In this document: positions 6,608 to 15,271 of the stretch, piece after piece
How positions within the stretch are numbered: the stretch's first letter is position 1
Layout: the number at the start of each line of letters is the position of its first letter
Assembly (NCBI GenBank): GCA_947461175.1
Contig: CANHIY010000012.1
Span: 1 to 39,958, forward strand
Direction: 5' to 3'
DNA: 39,958 bases
Source: Bacteriovoracaceae bacterium
GTDB taxonomy: Bacteria > Bdellovibrionota > Bacteriovoracia > Bacteriovoracales > Bacteriovoracaceae
Made by a program: the position numbers and the translations under genes
Notes under the pieces: generated by a model
Told to the model about the DNA's origin: nothing
Databases searched by the model: none
The model's input: the letters and a program-made list of their open reading frames with translations, nothing else

Positions 6608-7699
6608 TTGGCAGCTCAATCATTAAGAGAACAATTTGATAATCTTTTAGGCACCCTCAATCCTGGGAGCATTTTTGGCCTTGATATAGGCTCCCATAGT
6701 ATTAAAGTATGTGAAATATCTGGATCTCCCGGAAAAGTTAAGGTTGAAAGATTCGGTGTATTTACTCTTTCTGAGGCCGCAATTGTTGAGGATGAAATCC
6801 AGAAGCCATCAGAAATCATAGAAGGAATCAGCTTCGCCATAAAACAGTCTAACATTAAATCAAAGGTAGCCTGTATCGGTCTTTACGGTCCTAATACCAT
6901 GACCAAACGACTTAATACCCCAGATGGGACTAAAGAAGAAATTGAAGACCACGTTCTTTGGGAAGCTGAACAATACATAACTTTCGGTGCGGATGATTCA
7001 AAGATAGATTTTTTTATCTTGGGTGAAAATGAAGTGGGTGGTAAAGACACTTTGGTTGCAGCAGCAAAAAATGATTTAATTGAAAATTTCCTAGAATTAG
7101 TTAAGGGAGCAAAATTAAAAGCCAAAGTTGTTGATCTTAATGTTATTGCGCTATCAAATTTATTTGAAGAAGTAGCAAAAGATAATATTGATGAATTTTC
7201 CAGTGGTACCTTGCTTCTTGATTTTGGAGCTCAAACAACAAAGGTCGTCATCTATAAAAGAGGTGGACCGATTTTTACTAAAGAAATTCCAATTGGTGGT
7301 GGTCTCATCACTGAAGAAATACAAAGACAAATGGGAGTAAGTTATGAGGAGGCAGAAGACCTTAAGACAACCCCAGATGAAAATGGAAATTTCCCGGAAG
7401 AAATTTTTAACATAATTAATTCTCAGTTAGATCAACAAATTGCTGAAATAAAAAAGAACATTAATTTTTATGTAACTCAAGGTAGTGCTGAAAAAGTCCA
7501 CTACTGTTTTGTTACCGGCGGTTCATCGTTGCTTCCAGGTCTAGTAGATAAGCTTGCAGCAGTGACGGGTGTGCCAGTAGAAAGACTTGATGTCTTTTCA
7601 TCGATAAGTGTTGATGAACGAAAAGTGGGAAGAAATTTAGATCAATTGGCCGCAATATCTACAGTTGCCATAGGTCTTGCCCTAAGGAAATTTAACTGA
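6608..7699 (+). CDS. pilM: Type IV pilus actin-like ATPase PilM
   Basis: A 363-residue cytoplasmic protein of the FtsA/actin-fold PilM family. Phosphate-binding loops are visible: FGLDIGSHSIKVCEI at 23-37 and LLDFGAQTTKVVIY at about 203-216. An adenosine-loop GG is in VTGGSSLLPG at 302-311. It binds the N-terminal tail of PilN and nucleotide in the alignment complex. The start codon is TTG, chosen because AGGGAAG stands five bases upstream and because no ATG lies near. Length fits the family (about 350). The stop overlaps the pilN start as TGATG, so the two are translationally coupled. Confidence 0.96.
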   Translation: MAAQSLREQFDNLLGTLNPGSIFGLDIGSHSIKVCEISGSPGKVKVERFGVFTLSEAAIVEDEIQKPSEIIEGISFAIKQSNIKSKVACIGLYGPNTMTKRLNTPDGTKEEIEDHVLWEAEQYITFGADDSKIDFFILGENEVGGKDTLVAAAKNDLIENFLELVKGAKLKAKVVDLNVIALSNLFEEVAKDNIDEFSSGTLLLDFGAQTTKVVIYKRGGPIFTKEIPIGGGLITEEIQRQMGVSYEEAEDLKTTPDENGNFPEEIFNIINSQLDQQIAEIKKNINFYVTQGSAEKVHYCFVTGGSSLLPGLVDKLAAVTGVPVERLDVFSSISVDERKVGRNLDQLAAISTVAIGLALRKFN

Positions 7700-8292
7700 T
7701 GATTAAGATTAATCTCAGTATTGAGAAACAGCAAATTGACCTCAGTAATATCGGTGGGCTGGATTTTACCAGGATAAAAGTCATACCTCTTGTTGGTGCA
7801 ATCTTTTTTTACTATCTACCCGACTTTACCCTGATAAGCTACTGGGAAAATGAGAGACAAGGAGTAAAGGAAATTGTTAAGCAGAAAAATGGTGAGCTAA
7901 GGGAACTTAAAAATAAAGTAACAAAATCAATGTATGTTAATAGACAAATATCTGAGCTAAAGGCCCATGAAGAAAATCTTGGAAAAAAGCTCAATGCAGT
8001 GAAAGAGGCAATAAAAGAGAAAAGAAATCCCACATCTCTACTTCAATATATTTCAAAAAATATCCCACAAGAACTGTGGATAAAAGAGTTAAATATTCAA
8101 GATTTTCAGTTGATCATTAAAGGTGAATCACTGGATTATGCTAGTATTGGTAATTTTGTAAATTCTCTTCGCTCATCAATTTTTATTAAAGATGCAAATA
8201 TTTCAAGTACATCAAGTGTTGTTAGAGAGACAGATAAAAGAAGGGTTGAATCATTTGAGGTGAAATTTAATATTGCAAGGTTCGATCAATGA
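7699..8292 (+). CDS. pilN: Type IV pilus inner-membrane protein PilN
   Basis: A bitopic inner-membrane protein of 197 residues. The cytoplasmic N-terminus begins MIKINLS, keeping the INL core that docks in the PilM groove. A hydrophobic segment follows at about 29-47, then a strongly charged coiled coil (about 50-112) and a small periplasmic ferredoxin-like domain. It pairs with PilO to form the ring linking the motor to the secretin. It overlaps pilM and pilO by a few bases on either side. The membrane segment contains Pro and several Tyr and is less hydrophobic than usual. Primary sequence is weakly conserved in this family, so the call rests on order, length and topology. Confidence 0.9.
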   Translation: MIKINLSIEKQQIDLSNIGGLDFTRIKVIPLVGAIFFYYLPDFTLISYWENERQGVKEIVKQKNGELRELKNKVTKSMYVNRQISELKAHEENLGKKLNAVKEAIKEKRNPTSLLQYISKNIPQELWIKELNIQDFQLIIKGESLDYASIGNFVNSLRSSIFIKDANISSTSSVVRETDKRRVESFEVKFNIARFDQ

Positions 8293-8882
8293 AGGAAATT
8301 TTAAATAAAATAATTGCTTCCATTCATTGGATTGTTGTGGGCCTTGGTTTATTGAACATATATTTTCTGTATGAAGATCATTCTTTAAAAATTGAAGAAG
8401 ACATAAATCAGGAAACACTAATCGAGTCAGAAATTGGAGAAAAAAAGAAAAGTCTTGAGGAAATAAAAGATTATGTAAAAAAAGCGGATGAGTTTAAGTC
8501 AAGAATTGAACAGGTTGCTAAGAATATTGAAACCACTCAAAGACAACTGCCACAGGAAACAAATGATGATAAAATTATTTCCTTTTTAAAATCAGAAATG
8601 GGATTACTAAATATTAAGGAAGGCTCCGTTATTTCTAACCAGGAACAAAAAAGTACTTATTATATTTCAAAAGATTTCAGCTTAAAGGCGGAAGGGACTT
8701 TCTTACAGTTTCTCGTGTTTTTTGAAAGACTCAAGGAACAGGATAGAATTTACAGTATTAAAGAATTAAAAATAGTAAATTCAAACGATAAGCAAAAAGG
8801 GAGATTTAAAATGCTCTCTTTTCAAAGTGTCATACAGGCTTTCAGATATAACCCAGATTTTAAAGTTGATCGAGGATTTTAA
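8289..8882 (+). CDS. pilO: Type IV pilus inner-membrane protein PilO
   Basis: A 197-residue protein with the same plan as PilN: short N-terminus, one membrane segment (about 10-28), a highly charged coiled coil (about 30-88) and a periplasmic PilO domain (about 95-190). Its ATG overlaps the pilN stop as ATGA. Its TAA directly abuts the pilP ATG with no spacer. It should form heterodimers with PilN and hold PilP. The position between pilN and pilP fixes the identity better than the sequence does. Confidence 0.9.
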   Translation: MKEILNKIIASIHWIVVGLGLLNIYFLYEDHSLKIEEDINQETLIESEIGEKKKSLEEIKDYVKKADEFKSRIEQVAKNIETTQRQLPQETNDDKIISFLKSEMGLLNIKEGSVISNQEQKSTYYISKDFSLKAEGTFLQFLVFFERLKEQDRIYSIKELKIVNSNDKQKGRFKMLSFQSVIQAFRYNPDFKVDRGF

Positions 8883-9359
8883 ATGGCGTGGTTATTAGTT
8901 GTCACAACTTCATTTCTAGTTTCATTTTCTTTTGCTGACAGTACCAAAAGCGCAAAAAACTTTTTTAAAGATAAATCAAAAATAGAAGATCCTTTTAGTC
9001 TTAGAGATCCCTTTCTTTCACCACCTTTAAAAAAAGAAGCACAAAAGGAAAATAAAGCCGAAAAACTCGAACTCAATGAAAAGGGCGAGTTCTCAAATGT
9101 TAAAGAAACACCTCTTGAACAAATCTCGATCTCCGACATGAAAGTTGTTGGTGTTTTGATTGGGAAAGAAAGAAGGGCCATGGTGAATTTCGGTAAACAA
9201 GGCTCTAAAGTCATTATTCTTAAAGAAGGAATGAAAATAGGACCTGAAGAAACTGAGCTCAAAGCCATTTTGCCAGGTGGCATTGTTTTAGTGGAGAAGA
9301 TAACTAATGTATATGGGGAAGAAGAATTTTTGGAAACAGTCATACCAATTTCTAATTAA
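8883..9359 (+). CDS. pilP: Type IV pilus periplasmic protein PilP
   Basis: A 158-residue exported protein. It has a hydrophobic signal sequence (about 2-18), a long unstructured linker with the short motif DPFSLRDPFLSPP at about 36-48, and a C-terminal beta domain (about 85-155) with the PilP pattern MKVVGVLIGKERRAMV. The linker is the part that binds PilN/PilO, and the beta domain contacts the N0 domain of PilQ. Typical PilP proteins are lipoproteins, but this one has no cysteine at all, so it is either released by signal peptidase I or kept by an uncleaved signal anchor. It starts on the base after the pilO stop. Confidence 0.9.
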   Translation: MAWLLVVTTSFLVSFSFADSTKSAKNFFKDKSKIEDPFSLRDPFLSPPLKKEAQKENKAEKLELNEKGEFSNVKETPLEQISISDMKVVGVLIGKERRAMVNFGKQGSKVIILKEGMKIGPEETELKAILPGGIVLVEKITNVYGEEEFLETVIPISN

Positions 9360-9403
9360 TGATTTACAATAGTTGTATTGGCAAATCTCAAGGAAGAGAA
9401 CGC

Positions 9404-11305
9404 ATGAAGAAAGGATTTTTTCTTATCTATTTTACAGTCCTCACCTATCTTTCAGTTGCTTTTTCACAAGAAATTCAAAATGTAAGTTTCACCCAAGAGG
9501 GAGAAATCAGTAAACTTATCATCGAATTAGATCAGGAAAATGTTCTTTCGGAGCGTTTTCATGTTACTGAAGATAAGCAGATCGTAGTAGATCTAAAAAA
9601 TGTGAAATCCTCCCCTAAGCATCTCCGTGGTATCGATACTTCTGAATTTCCAGGCAGTACTGTTTTTATTTCTGGTTATCGTAAACCAGGTACTACAAGT
9701 GATGTAAGATTTGCGATTCAATTAAGAGATAATGTGAGGTCTGTGCTTGAAACTTCAGGGAAGAAAATCATCCTGAATATAGAGAATCGTTTTGGAGTTT
9801 TTTCAAAAGATAAGATAAGAAAATCAGAAGCCTCTCTGGATTCTAAAGAAGGAACACTTGATGATGTGGTGAAAATCAATATTCCCAAATCAAATCAAAT
9901 TGAAGACATACTTTACAACTTAACTCTTTCTGGACCAAAAAAATATATTGGAAAGAGAATTTCACTCAATGTTCGGAATATCCCAGTTACAGAAATCTTA
10001 GATATGATTGCTGACACTTCAGGTTTCAACATCATTATTGATCAGGGAGTTAGCTCAGTTCCTCCTTTAACAATTACGCTCACAAATGTACCTTGGGATC
10101 AGGCCCTGGACACTGTCATGACTCTTTCCAAGCTTGTGGCGCAAAAAAGTTCAAATATCCTTATTATTAAAACGCTTGATGTGGCAACAAGAGAGAAAGA
10201 AGCTGAATTGGCCGCCGCCAAGCTAAAACTTAATTCTGAACCTTTGGTGACGAGGATATTTCTTATTAATTATGCGACCCTTGGAGATATGTCAAAAATC
10301 ATCAATGACTATAAAACAGAGAAAGGTGCCATCCAAACAGATGAAAGGACAAATAGCCTGATTGTAAAAGACACTATCGAGGCGATTGAAAGAATCAAAA
10401 AAATTATTGATACCCTTGATACTCAAACTCCACAGATTATGATTGAGTCAAAAATTGTTGAGGCGAACGAATCTTTTTCAAAAAGTTTAGGACTAAGAAA
10501 TGGTATTCAATTTGGTTATGATCCTATTTCTGCCATAACCGCTCCTAGGGGACCAGGTTGGGTTTTTAGCTCTACAGGTTCTTACACTGCTCCAGCAACA
10601 ACCGGAGCAGTTGGTGGCACAACTGGAGGGACAACTGGAGGGACAACTGGAGGGACAACTGCAAGCTCAGCACCTCTAGCAGGTTCAGCTATGGGTTTTA
10701 GTATCGGAGTCTTTAGGAGACTCATGAATCTCAATTTTGCTCTTGAAATGTCTGAAACTGAAAATAAAACCAAAATCATCTCTAGTCCTAAAATTGTGAC
10801 CCAAAATAAGAAAGCAGCAACTATAACAAGTAGTGAGCAGACGAGTTATCGTGTTCAACAACCCTCTACGGGTCTCGCTCCAGCAACTACTACTTTTAAC
10901 ACCATATCTGCAAATACTAACCTAACGGTCACTCCTCAAGTGACCAATGATGGTTCTATTTCGATGGATATTTCTGTACAGAAGGCAGATTTCGGAAATT
11001 CTCCTCAAGGAGGAGGGCCACCTGATATAAACACAAGAAATATAACGACCAATGTGCTTGTGGATAATGGCTCTACAATTGTCATTGGCGGTATTTACAA
11101 GACTTCTTCTTCAGATGTTGTGACAGGAATTCCCTATCTAAGAAATATACCACTCGTTGGTTGGTTATTTAGAACTCCAGATAAGAAAACTAATGCAAGA
11201 AATGAATTAATAGTATTTATTACTCCAAGGATCTTAAACACGGAACAGGCTGGCTTTTCAGAAAAACAAGCTTCAAACCCAGAACCAGCTAAAAAAGAAA
11301 TTTAA
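9404..11305 (+). CDS. pilQ: Type IV pilus secretin PilQ
   Basis: I start the protein at ATG 9404: AAGGAAGAG precedes it, and the result is a clean signal peptide (MKKGFFLIYF..., cleaved near AFS|QE). An ATG at 9359, overlapping the pilP stop, would put 15 hydrophilic residues before it. The 633-residue protein has one N-terminal AMIN domain (peptidoglycan binding, about 25-120), an N0/STN domain (about 175-245, with VPWDQALDTVM), an N1 domain, and the C-terminal secretin (VISSPK-like IISSPKIVT, then VVTGIPYLRNIPLVGWLF and ELIVFITPRI). It forms the outer-membrane ring through which the pilus passes. A Gly-Gly-Thr-Thr repeat interrupts the first part of the secretin domain. Many homologues carry two or more AMIN domains; only one is seen here. 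Confidence 0.96.
   Translation: MKKGFFLIYFTVLTYLSVAFSQEIQNVSFTQEGEISKLIIELDQENVLSERFHVTEDKQIVVDLKNVKSSPKHLRGIDTSEFPGSTVFISGYRKPGTTSDVRFAIQLRDNVRSVLETSGKKIILNIENRFGVFSKDKIRKSEASLDSKEGTLDDVVKINIPKSNQIEDILYNLTLSGPKKYIGKRISLNVRNIPVTEILDMIADTSGFNIIIDQGVSSVPPLTITLTNVPWDQALDTVMTLSKLVAQKSSNILIIKTLDVATREKEAELAAAKLKLNSEPLVTRIFLINYATLGDMSKIINDYKTEKGAIQTDERTNSLIVKDTIEAIERIKKIIDTLDTQTPQIMIESKIVEANESFSKSLGLRNGIQFGYDPISAITAPRGPGWVFSSTGSYTAPATTGAVGGTTGGTTGGTTGGTTASSAPLAGSAMGFSIGVFRRLMNLNFALEMSETENKTKIISSPKIVTQNKKAATITSSEQTSYRVQQPSTGLAPATTTFNTISANTNLTVTPQVTNDGSISMDISVQKADFGNSPQGGGPPDINTRNITTNVLVDNGSTIVIGGIYKTSSSDVVTGIPYLRNIPLVGWLFRTPDKKTNARNELIVFITPRILNTEQAGFSEKQASNPEPAKKEI
10619..10660 (+). repeat. 12-bp tandem repeat inside pilQ (3.5 copies)
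   Basis: The unit ACAACTGGAGGG occurs at 10619, 10631 and 10643 without change and is followed by a half unit to 10660. The period is a multiple of three, so copy-number change keeps the frame and would only lengthen or shorten a Gly-Gly-Thr-Thr run in the secretin. Confidence 0.95.
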
Positions 11306-11318
11306 GGTGGGCTAATTT

Positions 11319-12395
11319 GTGGACAGAAAAAAGAATCATTCTGCCATACTGGCCAAGTACTACAACCTATACAAAAAAAATCCTCGTTCGAGGGTCTTTG
11401 CTCCCTTAGCGGAATCTTTTAGAAAACTGGGCATGCTTGATGATGCCTTTAAAATTTTAAAAGAGGGAATTAAAAATCATCCCAATTATGCTTTAGGTTA
11501 TATTGTGCTGGCCCACTGTTATTATGATCAGGAAAAATATGACCTGACCTATAACACCTTGAGACCAATAATTAATCAAAATGCGGATAACATTTCACTA
11601 CAAAAGATTTTTGCTCAAGCCTGTATTCATTTGGGGCACTTAGAAGAAGCGCTTGATACATTTAAATACCTTCTTTTCATGAATCCAAAGGATAAGTACT
11701 TTGCCCAGGAAGTAAAAAAACTGGAAGATGATTTATTGGTGGGACACAAGAAACTGAGTCTCGATCAGCTTATTAAGGCTCCAGATTTTCAGGTTGAAAA
11801 AGCCTCAGCACCAACATTTGACGATGATTGGGTTCAAGTAAATTTTGTCGATCAACATCAAGTTGAAGAGAAAAAAGCGCTACCTGTAAATGGTGCACAG
11901 ACCAAGATAGATGAACTTGAAGATCAGTGGGTGATGAAAAAATCCTCTTCGGAAGTGCATCCGATATTAAAAGAAGAAGTGATTCAAGAAAAAAGTCTTG
12001 AGGATGACTTTTTTGCGGATGAATTTGAAGAAGATGGAGACATAGATGAAGTTAATTCTGACTTAATTCCATCAGATTCTCCCATTATTTCTCATACGCT
12101 GATTGATCTTTATTGCTCTCAAAATTACTATGACAAGGCGATCGAACTTCTAGAAAAAATTCTTGAGTTAAATCCCGACGATCAACTATCTCTTAAAAAA
12201 TTGCAAAAAGTAAAGCAATTGAGGTTACAAAATTCTCACTCCGATGTGAAATCTTCGGAGCAAGCTGGACATGACGAACTAATTTCGATAATTGAAAATC
12301 AGGTAAAAGCTCCATCCCCTAAAGAACAAAGATTGCAAATGGCGCTTGATAAATTTTTAAATATTTTAAGAGAAAGAGCGGCTGAATACCGTTAA
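11319..12395 (+). CDS. TPR protein downstream of pilQ
   Basis: A 358-residue protein starting with GTG at 11319, behind an AAGGTGG site that overlaps the pilQ stop. The N-terminal 140 residues are TPR repeats (for example ALGYIVLAHCYYDQEKYDL, HLGHLEEALDTFKYLLFMNP). An acidic, low-complexity stretch follows (about 165-245), then another TPR (SQNYYDKAIELLEKILELNPDD, about 268-292) and a basic C-terminal helix. There is no signal peptide or membrane segment, so it should be cytoplasmic. It lies 13 bases from pilQ and 4 bases from aroQ, within the same apparent transcript. A scaffold role for the pilus is possible but is inference from position. Confidence 0.85.
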   Translation: MDRKKNHSAILAKYYNLYKKNPRSRVFAPLAESFRKLGMLDDAFKILKEGIKNHPNYALGYIVLAHCYYDQEKYDLTYNTLRPIINQNADNISLQKIFAQACIHLGHLEEALDTFKYLLFMNPKDKYFAQEVKKLEDDLLVGHKKLSLDQLIKAPDFQVEKASAPTFDDDWVQVNFVDQHQVEEKKALPVNGAQTKIDELEDQWVMKKSSSEVHPILKEEVIQEKSLEDDFFADEFEEDGDIDEVNSDLIPSDSPIISHTLIDLYCSQNYYDKAIELLEKILELNPDDQLSLKKLQKVKQLRLQNSHSDVKSSEQAGHDELISIIENQVKAPSPKEQRLQMALDKFLNILRERAAEYR

Positions 12396-12399
12396 GTTT

Positions 12400-12825
12400 A
12401 TGAAAAAAATTCTCATCATCAACGGCCCAAATTTGAACATGTTAGGTAAGCGGGAGTTGAGTGTTTATGGATCAGAAAACCTGGATGAAATCTCCAAGTG
12501 GACTGACGAAAAAGTTAAAACAAAAGCTTCAACGGTTTGGTATCAATCAAATATTGAGGGTGAGATTGTAGGGAGGATTCAGTCTATCCCAGGGGAGGGT
12601 TTTGACGCTCTGGTGATAAACCCTGGAGGTTATTCTCATACCAGTGTCGCCATTCATGACGCTCTGAAAATCCTTGAAATTCCAATAATTGAAGTTCATC
12701 TAAGCCAACTCTACAAGCGTGAGGAGTTTCGACATACATTGTTGACTGCCAAAGCCGCATCCGCCATAATGAGCGGACTTGGAAAAAAGAGTTATTATTT
12801 AGCCATTTACTCGCTTTTTGATTAA
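12400..12825 (+). CDS. aroQ: Type II 3-dehydroquinate dehydratase
   Basis: A 141-residue cytoplasmic enzyme of the shikimate pathway, removing water from 3-dehydroquinate to give 3-dehydroshikimate. All residues known to matter in the Mycobacterium enzyme can be placed: Arg18 and Tyr23 on the lid loop (GPNLNMLGKRE...YG), Asn74, His80 (NPGGYSH), His100 (EVHLS), Arg107 and Arg111 (REEFRH). The family works as a dodecamer. Length is at the short end of the usual 140-150. It is followed 11 bases later by efp. The pair aroQ-efp ahead of accBC is a recurrent arrangement in delta-proteobacteria and Firmicutes. Confidence 0.96.
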   Translation: MKKILIINGPNLNMLGKRELSVYGSENLDEISKWTDEKVKTKASTVWYQSNIEGEIVGRIQSIPGEGFDALVINPGGYSHTSVAIHDALKILEIPIIEVHLSQLYKREEFRHTLLTAKAASAIMSGLGKKSYYLAIYSLFD

Positions 12826-12836
12826 AGGACACTCTC

Positions 12837-13403
12837 ATGTATCAAACTACCGATTTTAGAAAAGGTCTTAAAATTGAGATCGAAGGAAAGCCTTGGATTA
12901 TAGTTGATTTTCAGCACGTTAATCCTGGTAAAGGCTCTGCCTTCGTAAGAACACGTCTTCGTAATTTGGAAACAAATCAAACAGTGGAAAAAACCTTTAA
13001 GGCCGGTGTGGATACTGTAGGTAAGCCAGACATGGAAGAAAAGGAAATGGAGTATAACTATGCTGATCAAGATGGTTACAATTTCATGGATCAGGCTACT
13101 TTTGAAATGGTCCATCTGACTCATGAGCAAGTTGGTGATAACAAGTTTTATCTTCAGGAAAACATCAAAGTTTATATTCTTTATTACAATGGACGTCCTA
13201 TCTCCATTGAGCTCCCAAACTTTATTAATTTGAAGGTTGTTGAAACGGATCCCGGTCTTAAAGGTGATACAGCTTCTGGTGGGACGAAAAAAGCTATCTT
13301 AGAAACAGGCCTTCAGGTGAATGTTCCTTTGTTTATTAAAGAAGGAGAAATCCTTAAAATTGACACAAGAACAGGTGAGTACTTAGAGCGGGCCAAGGTA
13401 TAG
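12837..13403 (+). CDS. efp: Translation elongation factor P
   Basis: An L-shaped, three-domain ribosomal factor of 188 residues that relieves stalling at proline runs. The loop that reaches the peptidyl-transferase centre reads NPGKGSAF with Lys32 at the tip, so this is a lysine-type EF-P and not the arginine/EarP type. The C-terminal domain ends with the family pattern LKIDTRTGEYLERA. A ribosome-binding site AAAGGA lies seven or eight bases before the ATG. No Lys-modifying enzyme (EpmA/EpmB) is in the window, so the modification, if any, cannot be told. Confidence 0.97.
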   Translation: MYQTTDFRKGLKIEIEGKPWIIVDFQHVNPGKGSAFVRTRLRNLETNQTVEKTFKAGVDTVGKPDMEEKEMEYNYADQDGYNFMDQATFEMVHLTHEQVGDNKFYLQENIKVYILYYNGRPISIELPNFINLKVVETDPGLKGDTASGGTKKAILETGLQVNVPLFIKEGEILKIDTRTGEYLERAKV

Positions 13404-13405
13404 TT

Positions 13406-13861
13406 ATGAAACTGGACACTTTGAATTCAGAGACTTTAAAAGAAATCATAAAGGTTGCAAAAGATGAGGGTGTACTAGAACTTAATCTTGAAGGAAAAGA
13501 TTTCAAGGTCTCTGTAAGTTTTGGGACTTCTCACATGGTCCAGGCACAAGAGGTCCGGTCAGTTATGCACCAGACTCCTGCAAGTGTTCCAGTGGCACAC
13601 AGTATTCCAACTCAAGACCTTAAACTACATGTTATAAAGTCTCCTTTTGTGGGAACATTTTATTCTTCTCCATCTCCGGGAAAACCAAATTATGTGAATG
13701 TGGGGGATAAAGTAAAAATTGGCGAGACTCTTTGCGTATTGGAAGCTATGAAAATTATGAATGAAATTGATTCTGATATTCATGGAGAGATTGCAGAAGT
13801 CTGTGTAGAAAATGAATCTCTTGTTGAATACGGACAGCCCTTATTTAAAATTAAAATTTAA
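13406..13861 (+). CDS. accB: Biotin carboxyl carrier protein of acetyl-CoA carboxylase
   Basis: A 151-residue carrier. The N-terminal helical part (1-40) is followed by a Pro/Ala/Gln-rich hinge and the C-terminal biotinyl domain, in which Lys116 of EAMKIMNEI is the biotin attachment site. Biotin carboxylase (accC, three bases downstream) charges it with CO2, and the AccAD transferase (not in the window) moves the carboxyl group to acetyl-CoA for fatty acid synthesis. The gene starts two bases after the efp stop. Confidence 0.97.
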   Translation: MKLDTLNSETLKEIIKVAKDEGVLELNLEGKDFKVSVSFGTSHMVQAQEVRSVMHQTPASVPVAHSIPTQDLKLHVIKSPFVGTFYSSPSPGKPNYVNVGDKVKIGETLCVLEAMKIMNEIDSDIHGEIAEVCVENESLVEYGQPLFKIKI

Positions 13862-13864
13862 CAA

Positions 13865-15226
13865 GTGACCGGTCCAGTGGTTAAAAAATTCAAAAAAGTA
13901 CTCATCGCCAACCGAGGTGAAATTGCAATTCGTGTGATCAGGAGTTGCAAGGAACTTGGAATAGAAACTGTCGCTATTCACTCAACCGCTGACGAGGATT
14001 CTCTCCACGTAAAAATGGCGGATGAGTCTGTGTGCGTGGGGCCTCCGAAATCGACCTACTCCTATTTAAATATTCCTCAAATCCTCTCAGCTGCAGAAAT
14101 TACTGGTTCAGATGCTATTCATCCGGGTTATGGTTTTCTCTCTGAAAACGATGAGTTTGCCCTGATGTGTGAAAAGTGGGGACTGTCATTTATTGGTCCC
14201 TCTGCCAAATGCATACAGGCCATGGGGGATAAAATAGAATCAAAGATCATCGCAAAAAAGGCAAAAGTCCCTACTCTTGAACCCATACATGTTAAGGGAG
14301 CCGATGAAGCCTTTATTAGAAAAGAAGTAGAAAAAATGGGGTTTCCTGTTTTGATTAAGGCCTCTGCAGGTGGTGGAGGCCGAGGCATGAGGCAAATTTT
14401 AAATTTTGAAGACCTTTGGCCATCCCTTGTAAGGCTAGAAGAAGAGGCTAAAGCTGCTTTTGGAGATGGAACTTTATTTATTGAGAAATACATCCAAAAT
14501 CCAAGACATATTGAAGTCCAAATCTTAGCTGATAAGCACAACAATACTATTCATCTGGGTGAGAGGGATTGCACGATTCAAAGAAGATTTCAAAAGATAC
14601 TTGAAGAGGCTCCTTCACCAGTTCTTACTGAAAGATTGCGAGAAGAGATCTGTTCTGCTGCAGTTAGATTGGCCCAATTTGTTGAATATGATTCAGTTGG
14701 TACGGTCGAGTTTCTTTACGATCTTGATACGGAAAAATATTACTTCATGGAAATGAACACACGAATTCAGGTTGAGCATCCTGTAACAGAGGGACGAACT
14801 GGTATTGACCTTATCTCTGAACAAATTCGTCATGCTCAGGGTGAGGTTTCTAGATTTAAGCAATCCGATATTGTTTTTAGGAATCATGTTATGGAATTTC
14901 GGATAAATGCTGAAGACCCTCGCACTGGTCTTCCTTCTCCTGGCTATATAACTCATTACCATAGACCTGGGGGTTTAGGGGTGAGAACGGATGATTATAT
15001 TTATACAGGCTATACTGTACCACCTCACTATGACTCTATGATTTCCAAAATTATTGTCCAGGCTGATAACCGAATAAACTGTATCAGTAGGGCAAAAAGA
15101 GTTCTAAAAGAAACTGTGGTGAGTGGGATTAAAACCAATATAGAGCTTCACAGGCAGATCCTTGAAGATCAAGACTTTGTAGAAAATCGATTTTCCACCA
15201 ATTACTTGGCCCAAAAACTGATTTAA
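13865..15226 (+). CDS. accC: Biotin carboxylase of acetyl-CoA carboxylase
   Basis: A 453-residue ATP-grasp enzyme that carboxylates biotin on AccB using ATP and bicarbonate. Visible motifs are KKVLIANRGEIAIRV at 10-24, HPGYGFLSEN at 86-95, the glycine-rich ATP loop SAGGGGRGMR at 167-176, and the metal/active-site segment MEMNTRIQVEHPVTE at 295-309. It starts with GTG at 13865, giving about ten residues more than the E. coli protein. No closer start with a better ribosome-binding site is evident. A candidate promoter for the next operon lies across its 3' end. Confidence 0.97.
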   Translation: MTGPVVKKFKKVLIANRGEIAIRVIRSCKELGIETVAIHSTADEDSLHVKMADESVCVGPPKSTYSYLNIPQILSAAEITGSDAIHPGYGFLSENDEFALMCEKWGLSFIGPSAKCIQAMGDKIESKIIAKKAKVPTLEPIHVKGADEAFIRKEVEKMGFPVLIKASAGGGGRGMRQILNFEDLWPSLVRLEEEAKAAFGDGTLFIEKYIQNPRHIEVQILADKHNNTIHLGERDCTIQRRFQKILEEAPSPVLTERLREEICSAAVRLAQFVEYDSVGTVEFLYDLDTEKYYFMEMNTRIQVEHPVTEGRTGIDLISEQIRHAQGEVSRFKQSDIVFRNHVMEFRINAEDPRTGLPSPGYITHYHRPGGLGVRTDDYIYTGYTVPPHYDSMISKIIVQADNRINCISRAKRVLKETVVSGIKTNIELHRQILEDQDFVENRFSTNYLAQKLI

Positions 15227-15235
15227 AAGTATAAT
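15206..15235 (+). promoter_or_regulatory. Promoter of the TPR-tamB-Omp85 operon
   Basis: TTGGCC (15206-15211, inside the end of accC) and a perfect TATAAT (15230-15235) are 18 bases apart. The start would fall near 15242, leaving a 30-base leader with GGAAGG before the GTG at 15272. Confidence 0.55.
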
Positions 15236-15271
15236 AAAATTAAGTGTTTAATATGCCATAGGAAGGGCATT

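Noticed and set aside
8879-9343. 154-codon minus-strand frame opposite pilP
   Set aside because: It mirrors a conserved plus-strand gene in an operon. The translation is Ser-rich shadow sequence without domain features.
9359-9403. ATG overlapping the pilP stop as the pilQ start
   Set aside because: It would put 15 hydrophilic residues ahead of a typical signal peptide. The ATG at 9404 has AAGGAAGAG before it.
10582-10779. Minus-strand open frame with Val-Pro-Pro repeats inside pilQ
   Set aside because: It is only the antisense reading of the 12-bp repeat in a clearly coding region, with no ribosome-binding site.
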